Source of the DNA: Crocinitomicaceae bacterium
GTDB lineage: Bacteria; Bacteroidota; Bacteroidia; Flavobacteriales_D; Crocinitomicaceae
Length of the DNA: 57,237 nucleotides
Assembly: GCA_021740745.1 (NCBI GenBank)
Contig: JAIOZF010000008.1
Coordinates: 1-57,237, forward strand
Direction: 5' to 3'
A model generated the notes under the pieces. That model was not told the DNA's origin. It searched no databases and saw only the letters and a program-made list of their open reading frames with translations. This document shows positions 50,171 to 57,237 of this stretch, piece by piece (position 1 is the first letter of the stretch; every line of letters starts with the position of its first letter). Both the position numbers and the translations under genes were made by a program.

Positions 50171-52072
50171 ATGGCTGAAAATCAATATACAGAAGATAAT
50201 ATTCGTTCCCTCGATTGGAAAGAACATATTCGACTTCGACCGGGAATGTACATCGGTAAACTCGGAGATGGTGCGGCTGCCGATGACGGTATCTACATAC
50301 TTGTCAAAGAGGTTGTCGATAATTGTATTGATGAGTTTGTCATGGGGAATGGTAAACGTGTCGATATCAAAGTAAAAGACGGAAAAGTATCCGTTCGAGA
50401 TTACGGACGTGGAATTCCACTTGGAAAAGTTATCGATTGTGTTTCTCAAATCAATACGGGAGGTAAATACGATTCGAAAGCCTTCAAGAAATCAGTTGGA
50501 TTGAATGGTGTGGGTACGAAAGCTGTAAATGCTTTATCGAGCCATTTTATGGTGTATTCCGTTCGTGAAGGGGAGAAGAAACAAGCGTCATTTGTCCGTG
50601 GTGAATTGGTAGAAGATGCCGCTGTGGTGAAAACGGACGAGCCAAATGGAACATACGTTGAATTTATTGCGGATGAAACAATTTTCAAGAAGTACGCATT
50701 CAAAACGGCTTATTTAGATAAAATGATGTGGAACTATTGCTACCTCAATAGAGGATTGGCAATGTATTTCAATGGAGAAAAGTTTCAATCGAAAGATGGT
50801 TTAAAGGATTTATTGGAAAACAACATGGATGGCGATCCATTGTATCCAATTATTCATATTGAAGACGAAGATATTGAGGTTGCTTTCACGCATGGTAAGA
50901 CGTATGGAGAGGATTACTATTCCTTTGTTAACGGTCAACATACCACACAAGGTGGTACCCATCAGAGCGCTTTTAGAGAATCGGTTGCGAAAGTGATTCG
51001 CGATTTTTACAATAAGAATTATGAAGCCTCAGATATTCGTCAATCCATCGTTGCTGCAATCGCAGTGAAGGTAATTGAGCCAGTATTTGAATCTCAAACA
51101 AAAACAAAATTAGGATCTCAAGAAATCGAGCCAGGTGGTAAATCCATGAGGGCGTTTATCAACGATTTCTTGAAAGATAAATTGGATAACTACCTGCACC
51201 GTAATCCAGAAGTTGCTGAATTAATCGAACGAAAAATCAAGCAATCCGAACGCGAGCGCAAGGAATTGTCAGGTATTCGAAAAATTGCGCGTGATAGAGC
51301 AAAAAAAGCGAATCTTCACAACAAAAAATTGCGTGATTGTCGCATCCATTTAACGGATTTGAAAGATGAGCGTCGCGAACAAACAACCATGTTTATCACC
51401 GAGGGTGACTCTGCGAGTGGATCAATTACGAAATCAAGAGATGTAAATACCCAAGCGGTTTTCTCCTTGAGAGGTAAGCCTTTGAATTGTTATGGCTTGA
51501 CGAAAAAAGTGGTGTATGAGAACGAAGAATTCAACTTGATTCAAGCTGCGTTGGATATTGAGGACGACATGGACAATCTGCGTTACAATAACATCGTTGT
51601 TGCAACCGATGCCGATGTCGATGGTATGCACATCCGAATGTTGTTGTTGACATTTTTCTTGCAATTTTTCCCAGATTTGATCAAGCGAAATCACGTGTAT
51701 GTATTGCAAACGCCGTTGTTCCGTGTTCGAAATAAGAAAAAGACAATTTATTGTTACTCAGAAGATGAGCGCCGTTCAGCAATAGAAGAATTAGGTAAGA
51801 ATCCAGAGATTACCCGATTCAAAGGTTTAGGTGAGATTTCACCAGATGAGTTCAAACACTTTATCGGTGCTGATATTCGTTTGGAGCCCGTATTGCTTTC
51901 AAAAGATGCTTCAATCGATTCGATTCTCTCCTATTTCATGGGTAAGAATACGCCTGAGCGCCAGGATTTCATCATTGAAAACCTTCGAGTAGAAAAAGAT
52001 CTTGCGGTTGAATTAGAGGAAGATAAAGGAATTGCAAAGGAAGATTCAGATAATTTAGAAATTGCTTCATAA
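50171..52072 (+). CDS. parE: DNA topoisomerase IV subunit B
   Basis: 633 residues, typical for ParE. The GHKL ATPase motifs are [17 protein letters not shown] near residue 40, [13 protein letters not shown] near 75, and [16 protein letters not shown] near 115. The TOPRIM domain has [17 protein letters not shown] near 413 and [16 protein letters not shown] near 476. It drives ATP-dependent decatenation with ParC. A YhcG-type nuclease gene follows it before parC. Confidence 0.96.
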   Translation: MAENQYTEDNIRSLDWKEHIRLRPGMYIGKLGDGAAADDGIYILVKEVVDNCIDEFVMGNGKRVDIKVKDGKVSVRDYGRGIPLGKVIDCVSQINTGGKYDSKAFKKSVGLNGVGTKAVNALSSHFMVYSVREGEKKQASFVRGELVEDAAVVKTDEPNGTYVEFIADETIFKKYAFKTAYLDKMMWNYCYLNRGLAMYFNGEKFQSKDGLKDLLENNMDGDPLYPIIHIEDEDIEVAFTHGKTYGEDYYSFVNGQHTTQGGTHQSAFRESVAKVIRDFYNKNYEASDIRQSIVAAIAVKVIEPVFESQTKTKLGSQEIEPGGKSMRAFINDFLKDKLDNYLHRNPEVAELIERKIKQSERERKELSGIRKIARDRAKKANLHNKKLRDCRIHLTDLKDERREQTTMFITEGDSASGSITKSRDVNTQAVFSLRGKPLNCYGLTKKVVYENEEFNLIQAALDIEDDMDNLRYNNIVVATDADVDGMHIRMLLLTFFLQFFPDLIKRNHVYVLQTPLFRVRNKKKTIYCYSEDERRSAIEELGKNPEITRFKGLGEISPDEFKHFIGADIRLEPVLLSKDASIDSILSYFMGKNTPERQDFIIENLRVEKDLAVELEEDKGIAKEDSDNLEIAS

Positions 52073-52088
52073 ATATCTTGAAACCCAT

Positions 52089-53102
52089 ATGCAATTTATA
52101 ATTGAAATAAAGACATTAATTCAATCTGCGCGAACGAAAGCTTATCAGGCGATTAATTCAGCGATGATTGAAGCATATTGGGAAATTGGGAAGAGAATTG
52201 TTGAAGAGGAGCAAAATGGAAATCAGCGAGCGTCGTATGGACAGGAAATTATAAAGAAATTATCAATTGAATTGACAGAAGAATTCGGAAAAGGTTTTTC
52301 GGAAAGAACTTTACGTGAGTTTCGTCAATTTTATAATTATTTCCCAAATCTGGAGATATGGCGAACAGCGTTCGCCAAATTGAGTTGGTCTCATTTTCAA
52401 CGAGTATTGAAACTTTCAGATGTTAAAGCCAGAACATATTATTTGAATGAGTCCATTGAGAATACGTGGTCAATACGAACACTTGATAGACAAATTTCAA
52501 CTTTATATTTTGAACGATTAATATCAACTCAACAGTTGACGGGGCATCCAATGCAAGAAGTTGATAAAGTTGTGATTGATTCAAATGATTTTATTAAGAA
52601 TCCAACCGTACTAGAGTTTTTGAATTTACCAAGTGGAATGAGTTATTCTGAGGAAATGTTTGAAAAAGCCTTAGTTGATAATCTTCAAAAATTCATATTA
52701 GAATTAGGTAAAGGTTTTGCATTTGTAGAAAGACAGCAACATATCAGGACTGAAACAGCAGATTTTTATATAGATCTAGTTTTCTATAATTTCAAAATGA
52801 AATGTTTTGTATTGATAGAACTGAAAACGAATAAACTTACACATCAGGATATTGGGCAATTGGATATGTACGTGAGAATGTATGATGATTTAAAAAGAGG
52901 GACAGATGACAATCCCACTCTCGGAATTCTTCTTTGTACCGAAACGGATAAAACAATTGCAAAATATTCTGTTTTGAACCAAAATGAACAACTTTTTGCA
53001 TCAAAGTATCTTCCTTTTTTACCAACAGAAGCAGAATTGATTGAAGAAATTGAAAAAGAAAGATTGAAGTTCAAACTTATTAATCAGGACGACAATGGCT
53101 GA
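52089..53102 (+). CDS. YhcG/DUF1016-family PD-(D/E)XK nuclease
   Basis: 337 residues from the ATG at 52089 (a longer frame from 52062 would overlap parE). The N-terminal domain is the DUF1016 helical bundle (INSAMIEAYWEIGKRIVEEE, then GKGFSERTLREFRQFYNYFP). The C-terminal domain is a PD-(D/E)XK fold: FYIDLVFYN provides the Asp, VLIELKTNKL the ExK, and HQDIGQLDMY the later Gln. Its ATG follows parE by 16 bases, and its stop overlaps the parC start by 8 bases. YhcG relatives often sit with restriction-modification or mobile genes. The codon choice (many AGA and AAT codons) seems more AT-rich than in parE and parC. Confidence 0.9.
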   Translation: MQFIIEIKTLIQSARTKAYQAINSAMIEAYWEIGKRIVEEEQNGNQRASYGQEIIKKLSIELTEEFGKGFSERTLREFRQFYNYFPNLEIWRTAFAKLSWSHFQRVLKLSDVKARTYYLNESIENTWSIRTLDRQISTLYFERLISTQQLTGHPMQEVDKVVIDSNDFIKNPTVLEFLNLPSGMSYSEEMFEKALVDNLQKFILELGKGFAFVERQQHIRTETADFYIDLVFYNFKMKCFVLIELKTNKLTHQDIGQLDMYVRMYDDLKRGTDDNPTLGILLCTETDKTIAKYSVLNQNEQLFASKYLPFLPTEAELIEEIEKERLKFKLINQDDNG

Positions 53103-55797
53103 AGACGACGTAGAAGACCAGAACTTAAACGAAGGAGAAGATAAAAATCCGTTCGAAAGTAAATCTGTTGATGATAAAATTGTTCCCGTAGGTGGATTGT
53201 ATGAAAGTTGGTTTTTGGATTATGCGAGTTACGTAATCCTAGAAAGAGCTGTTCCTTCGTTGCATGATGGATTGAAACCAGTGCAACGTAGAATTTTACA
53301 TTCCATGAAGGAAATGGATGATGGACGCTATAATAAGGTAGCGAACATCATTGGAAACACCATGAAATATCACCCTCACGGTGATGCGTCAATTGGTGAT
53401 GCTTTGGTGCAATTGGGACAAAAAGATTTATTGATTGATTGCCAAGGTAACTGGGGAAATACATTAACAGGAGATGGCGCTGCTGCTGCGCGTTACATCG
53501 AAGCACGTTTATCGAAATTTGCATCTCATGTTGTGTTTAATCACAAAACAACAAATTGGTTGTCAAGTTACGATGGTCGAAATAAAGAACCAGAGCAACT
53601 TCCTGTAAAATTTCCTTTGCTTTTGGCGCAGGGAGCAGAAGGGATTGCGGTTGGATTGGCCTGTAAGTTTTTACCACACAACTTTATTGAGCTCATCGAT
53701 CAATCCATCAACCATTTGCGTGGAAAACGCGTTGAGATTTTTCCTGACTTCCCTCATGGAGGTATGGCAGATTTCACGAACTATAACGATGGTTTACGTG
53801 GAGGAAAAGTACGTGTCCGTGCAAAAATTAAAAAGCTGGATAATAAAACCTTGGTTGTACATGAATTGCCTTTTGGTACGACAACAGGTTCATTGATTGA
53901 ATCGGTTATAAAAGCGAACGACAAAGGGAAAATTAAAATCAAGAAAATTGAAGATAACACATCTTCCGAAGCTGAAGTAATCATTCACCTTGCTCCTGGT
54001 GTTTCTCCGGATAAGACCTTGGATGCCTTGTATGCCTTTACAGATTGTGAGGTTTCAATTTCACCCAACTCTTCGATAATTGACCGCGATACGCCGCGTT
54101 TCATGGGAGTAAGCGAGATTTTGAAAGTGAATACCGATAACACGGTTCGTTTACTGAAATTGGAGTTGGAAATACGCTTGGATGAACTAGAAAGACAATG
54201 GCATTTCTCTACCTTGGAGAAAATCTTCATTCAGGAAGAAATGTACATTGACTTCAAACATTATAGCGATAGAGAAGCATTGTACGAATATTTATACAAG
54301 CGTTTCGATAAATTCAAGAAGCAATTAATTCGTGAAATTACAGATGAGGATTTGGCGAAATTGACGCAAATCCCAATGATTCGTATTACGCGTTTCGATT
54401 CAAGTAAGGCAGATGATGTTTTATTGAAAATTGAAGAAGAAATGTTAGCTGTAAAAGAAAAGCTGGCGAATCTGATTGAATATGCAATCGACTATTACAA
54501 GGACTTGAAAAAACGCTTTGGAGAAGGAAAAGAGCGTAAAACAGAGATTAAAATATTTGATAATATTAGTGCAACCAAAGTAATTATCGCCAACCGTAAG
54601 TTGTATGTCGATTATGAGGAAGGTTTTATTGGTTATGGTCTGAAAAAGAACGAACCAGTGAACGATTGTTCGGATATTGATGATGTCATAATTTTCTTTG
54701 CTACTGGAAAGATGATGGTAACGAAAGTTGCCGATAAAAAATTCGTAGGAAAAGGAATCGTACACGCAGATGTTTGGAAGAAAGGGGATAAGCGTACCAT
54801 TTATCACTTGGTTTACCAAGATGGATTAGGTGGTTCAGCAATGATGAAACGTTTTTATGTGAATTCAATCACACGTGATACTGAATACGATTTAACGCGT
54901 GGAACGAAAGGATCTAAAATGCTTTATTTCTCGATTCATCCAAATGGAGAACGCGAAGTCGTAACTGTCTTTTTGCGACCACGTCCACATTTAAAGCGTT
55001 TGCGTTTTGATGTTGATATGGGAATGCTATTGATCAAAGGACGCCAATCTGGTGGAAATCGTGTGACCAAAGAAATCATCCAAAAAATTGTACAAAAAGA
55101 AGTTGGGGGATCAACACTTGCGGCTCGTAAGATTTGGTATGACGATGTTGTGGGCCGTTTGAATGACGAGGAAAGAGGAACCTTCTTAGGATCGTTTAAA
55201 GGCGAGGATAAGATCTTAACACTTTATAAATCGGGTGATTACCGTTTAAGTAGTTTTGATTTATCAAATCACTTTGATGAAGATATGATTCACATTGAAA
55301 AATGGCATCCTGAGCGAGCAATTTCAGCCGTTTATTACGACGGTGATAAAGAATTACACTATGTAAAGCGATTTACGTGTGAAGTAACTACCGATAAAAA
55401 AGTTTCGTTCATCAGTGAAGGTGAAGGATCTTATTTAGATGTTGTAACCACTGTGTATCGTCCTGTTATAAAGATCATCTACAACAAGCTTCTGAAAGAA
55501 ACGAAGAACTTACCCGATAACGATGTAAACATTGCAGATTTCATTGATGTAAAAGGTTTGAAGGCACAAGGAAATCAGTTAACAAAGTTGAAAGTGAAGG
55601 AAATTGTTGTTATTCCCGGATCTGAAGAAGAAACCAATTGGCCAGAAGAGCGTGCAAAAGAATCAACTGCGGATGAATCGTTTGAAGATGATGACAACGA
55701 TTCTGATGATGAGGTTTCAGATGGAACGACCGTTGAGTGGGATTTGACGAAGGGACAAGATGACGAGGAGGATGATGAACAAATGAAGTTGTTTTAA
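53095..55797 (+). CDS. parC: DNA topoisomerase IV subunit A
   Basis: 900 residues. It breaks and rejoins DNA in the decatenation reaction. Motifs are LKPVQRRILHSMKEM near residue 60, KYHPHGDASIGDALV near 90, and AAARYIEARL with the catalytic Tyr near 135. The C-terminal part, from about residue 500, is the DNA-wrapping beta-pinwheel (DDVIIFFATGKMMVTKVADK and later repeats). It ends in an acidic Asp/Glu tail. Its start is inside the end of the YhcG-type gene. Confidence 0.95.
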   Translation: MAEDDVEDQNLNEGEDKNPFESKSVDDKIVPVGGLYESWFLDYASYVILERAVPSLHDGLKPVQRRILHSMKEMDDGRYNKVANIIGNTMKYHPHGDASIGDALVQLGQKDLLIDCQGNWGNTLTGDGAAAARYIEARLSKFASHVVFNHKTTNWLSSYDGRNKEPEQLPVKFPLLLAQGAEGIAVGLACKFLPHNFIELIDQSINHLRGKRVEIFPDFPHGGMADFTNYNDGLRGGKVRVRAKIKKLDNKTLVVHELPFGTTTGSLIESVIKANDKGKIKIKKIEDNTSSEAEVIIHLAPGVSPDKTLDALYAFTDCEVSISPNSSIIDRDTPRFMGVSEILKVNTDNTVRLLKLELEIRLDELERQWHFSTLEKIFIQEEMYIDFKHYSDREALYEYLYKRFDKFKKQLIREITDEDLAKLTQIPMIRITRFDSSKADDVLLKIEEEMLAVKEKLANLIEYAIDYYKDLKKRFGEGKERKTEIKIFDNISATKVIIANRKLYVDYEEGFIGYGLKKNEPVNDCSDIDDVIIFFATGKMMVTKVADKKFVGKGIVHADVWKKGDKRTIYHLVYQDGLGGSAMMKRFYVNSITRDTEYDLTRGTKGSKMLYFSIHPNGEREVVTVFLRPRPHLKRLRFDVDMGMLLIKGRQSGGNRVTKEIIQKIVQKEVGGSTLAARKIWYDDVVGRLNDEERGTFLGSFKGEDKILTLYKSGDYRLSSFDLSNHFDEDMIHIEKWHPERAISAVYYDGDKELHYVKRFTCEVTTDKKVSFISEGEGSYLDVVTTVYRPVIKIIYNKLLKETKNLPDNDVNIADFIDVKGLKAQGNQLTKLKVKEIVVIPGSEEETNWPEERAKESTADESFEDDDNDSDDEVSDGTTVEWDLTKGQDDEEDDEQMKLF

Positions 55798-55817
55798 CGA
55801 ACTATAATTTAAGAAAA

Positions 55818-56549
55818 ATGAAAAACTATCTAAATACCATTATTATCGCAGTTGCTGTAATTGTGGCTGGTTATCTTTTAGCAAATGGCTATCAGAATCG
55901 TGCGAAGAGTGGTCAAGCAATAAGTGTAACGGGTATGGGTGAACAAAATTTCACCAGTGACTTAATTGTATGGAGAGGAAGTTTTGCTCGAAAAGATATG
56001 GATTTAAAAGCGACGTATGCTGCAGTAAACAAAGATCAACGCGTTATTCGTGAATACTTGAATTCAAAAGGAATTAAGGATGATGAAATTGTTTTCGAAG
56101 CTGTGAATATCCAAAAAGATTTTTTCTATGATTACGATGAAAATGGTCAACTGAGAAATACGATTTTCAATGGATACAATTTAACACAAAACATTAAAGT
56201 TCAATCAAAGAATGTTGACTTGGTTGAGAGTATTTCGCGACAAGTAACCGACTTAATTGATGCAGGGGTGGAGTTGAATTCGTATACGCCAGAATATTAC
56301 TATACGAAGCTTGCTGAGTTGAAAATTAAAATGATTGAAGCTGCGACAAAAGATGCAAGCAACCGTGCGGAGAAAATTGCCATCAATGCTGGTGGTAAGT
56401 TGGGTGGATTGAAAAATGCTGAAATGGGTGTTTTTCAAATTTCTGCCGAAAACTCTTCTGAAGACTACTCTTGGGGTGGAAATTTCAATACGACATCAAA
56501 GAAAAAGACAGCAAATATCACTGTTCGTTTGCGTTATGAAATTGATTAA
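55818..56549 (+). CDS. SIMPL-domain (DUF541) protein
   Basis: 243 residues. One N-terminal anchor (IIIAVAVIVAGYLLANGY) is followed by the SIMPL domain: ISVTGMGEQNFTSDLIVWRG near residue 35 and TKDASNRAEKIAINAGGKLG near 175. Members are envelope proteins, some linked to oxidative or membrane stress, without a known reaction. It follows parC by 20 bases and is probably the last gene of its transcript. Confidence 0.88.
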   Translation: MKNYLNTIIIAVAVIVAGYLLANGYQNRAKSGQAISVTGMGEQNFTSDLIVWRGSFARKDMDLKATYAAVNKDQRVIREYLNSKGIKDDEIVFEAVNIQKDFFYDYDENGQLRNTIFNGYNLTQNIKVQSKNVDLVESISRQVTDLIDAGVELNSYTPEYYYTKLAELKIKMIEAATKDASNRAEKIAINAGGKLGGLKNAEMGVFQISAENSSEDYSWGGNFNTTSKKKTANITVRLRYEID

Positions 56550-56596
56550 TTCGTTACAATAGTTTTTTTAATTAACTTTGAAACTTTGTATAAATC

Positions 56597-56623
56597 AAAA
56601 GGTCGAGACGAACTCGACCTTTT
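56597..56623 (+). terminator. Terminator after the SIMPL gene
   Basis: AAAAGGTCGAG (56597-56607) pairs with CTCGACCTTTT (56613-56623) in an 11-bp perfect stem with a 5-base loop. The T tract is part of the stem, then ACC follows. Confidence 0.75.
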
Positions 56624-56907
56624 ACCTAACCAACCTAACGATTATTTTATAAAACCACTTATAAAAACCTATTCCACAATTTGCAAATCTTGTGCAAAAA
56701 ACGTAACTCATTGATTAACAGTTATTATTAAATTGGCACACCTGTAAATTATTCCCAAAATGAAACAATTATTCTTAAAATGAGAAAATGATTCATTCAA
56801 ATCCCCTGAAAACAACCTAATTAGTTATGTGTTTTTTGAGGTAATTACTAATACCTTTTTTTCCTTATCTCATTCAACCAACCAGCAATATATTGGATTC
56901 ATTATAA
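56624..56907. other. AT-rich gap without a recognised feature
   Basis: No credible ORF, RNA fold or terminator was seen between the SIMPL terminator and the repeat region. TTGGCACA at 56733-56740 resembles the -24 half of a sigma-54 promoter, but no -12 TTGC follows. Confidence 0.5.
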
Positions 56908-57237
56908 AACACCGCAGGTGTTCACTCTTTGTGCCCTGTGTTGAAAATTTACCACTGAGAAACAGAGAGCACTGAGACGTTTATTAAAAACCTCATGTTC
57001 ATAGAATAATCTGTCTCTTTGTGCCCTTTAGTTAAAACCTCAATCCTAAATCTAAAGCCTTTTTCCTTTTTGCAGATTCAACCAACACCGCAGGTGTTAA
57101 CCTTTGTGCCCTAAAACACGCTGAACGTCACATTATGTACCTATGTGTTAAAGCCTCAATCCTAAATCTAAAGCCTTTTTCCTTTTTGCTATTTTCCACC
57201 AACACCGCAGGTGTTAAACCTTTGTGCCCTAAAAACA
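56908..57237. repeat. Right-edge repeat array with ACACCGCAGGTGT palindromes
   Basis: The 15-base palindrome AACACCGCAGGTGTT occurs at 56908-56922, 57084-57098 and 57201-57215, each followed by TTTGTGCCC-type words. A 36-base sequence beginning CCTCAATCCTAAATC occurs identically at 57038-57073 and 57154-57189. The last two units therefore repeat with a period of about 116 bases, and the array runs off the window. CACTGAGAAACAGAGAGCAC at 56953-56972 belongs to the dispersed CACAGAG-type family. No gene is seen. Confidence 0.85.

Noticed and set aside
56573-56623. Small RNA from a TAACTTTG box to the hairpin after the SIMPL gene
   Set aside because: It would be only about 40 bases long, no -33 element is present, and the hairpin is explained as the SIMPL gene terminator.
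56733-56752. Sigma-54 promoter (TTGGCACA)
   Set aside because: The -12 TTGC element is missing at the right spacing and no gene follows in the window.

Overview
The window looks like chromosomal DNA of a free-living member of the Bacteroidota, most likely a flavobacterium of the Crocinitomicaceae/Fluviicola kind. The signs are AT-rich DNA, type IX secretion (T9SS) C-terminal sorting domains on five proteins, SprB-type and CHU_C domains, and many Bacteroidota-type -7 boxes (TAnnTTTG) just upstream of genes. Shine-Dalgarno sequences are not evident. The genus is an inference from gene content. No rRNA, tRNA, CRISPR array, prophage or intact insertion sequence was seen.

Layout. 1-3664: a PspC-domain gene cut by the window edge, with its PadR-type regulator and a probable PadR operator; a small T9SS cargo protein; a GtrA/HEAT-like pair. 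3903-13552 (minus strand): a large T9SS protein, sucD, then a compact run of FKBP lipoprotein, TraB/GumN protein, methyltransferase, pRiA4b-ORF3-like protein and CCA-adding enzyme, then the YrdC-type tRNA enzyme and trmD. 13636-20779: secreted M14 peptidase, TerB-like protein, a decayed TfoX-C gene, a large PNGase F-like T9SS protein and a membrane acyltransferase. 20928-24953: lhgO, a lipoprotein, an AI-2E-type exporter and a small anchored protein.

24954-29760 holds the most unusual locus: a SAM-I riboswitch, then a 41-residue leader peptide ending in a Met/Cys run, then only the C-terminal fragment of a Cys/Met-metabolism PLP lyase. It is followed by a TPR-type secreted protein, a DUF2490 protein, two coupled FKBP proteins and a 13-bp tandem repeat. 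29775-34581: DUF983, a beta-barrel-like protein, folD, a lipoprotein fused to a Pmp3 domain, an FAD oxidoreductase lacking redox cysteines, and a YkgJ-type Cys-cluster protein.

34634-45240 is rich in surface proteins: a 1657-residue SprB-repeat adhesin, a SiaB-type kinase, a cysteine-rich 46-residue mini-gene with its own promoter and terminator, a collagen-like protein and its T9SS partner, a glycerophosphodiesterase lipoprotein and a SUI1 protein. 45287-56549: a subtilase, pyrR-pyrB, a STAS protein overlapping RNase Z, and topoisomerase IV (parE-parC) with a YhcG/DUF1016 nuclease gene lodged between the subunits, then a SIMPL protein. 56624-57237 is non-coding repeat DNA that runs off the right edge.

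Recurring themes are core tRNA maturation and nucleotide metabolism, secreted and adhesive proteins, and dispersed intergenic repeats. Several start codons lie only about 5 bases after a -7 box, which suggests leaderless mRNAs.
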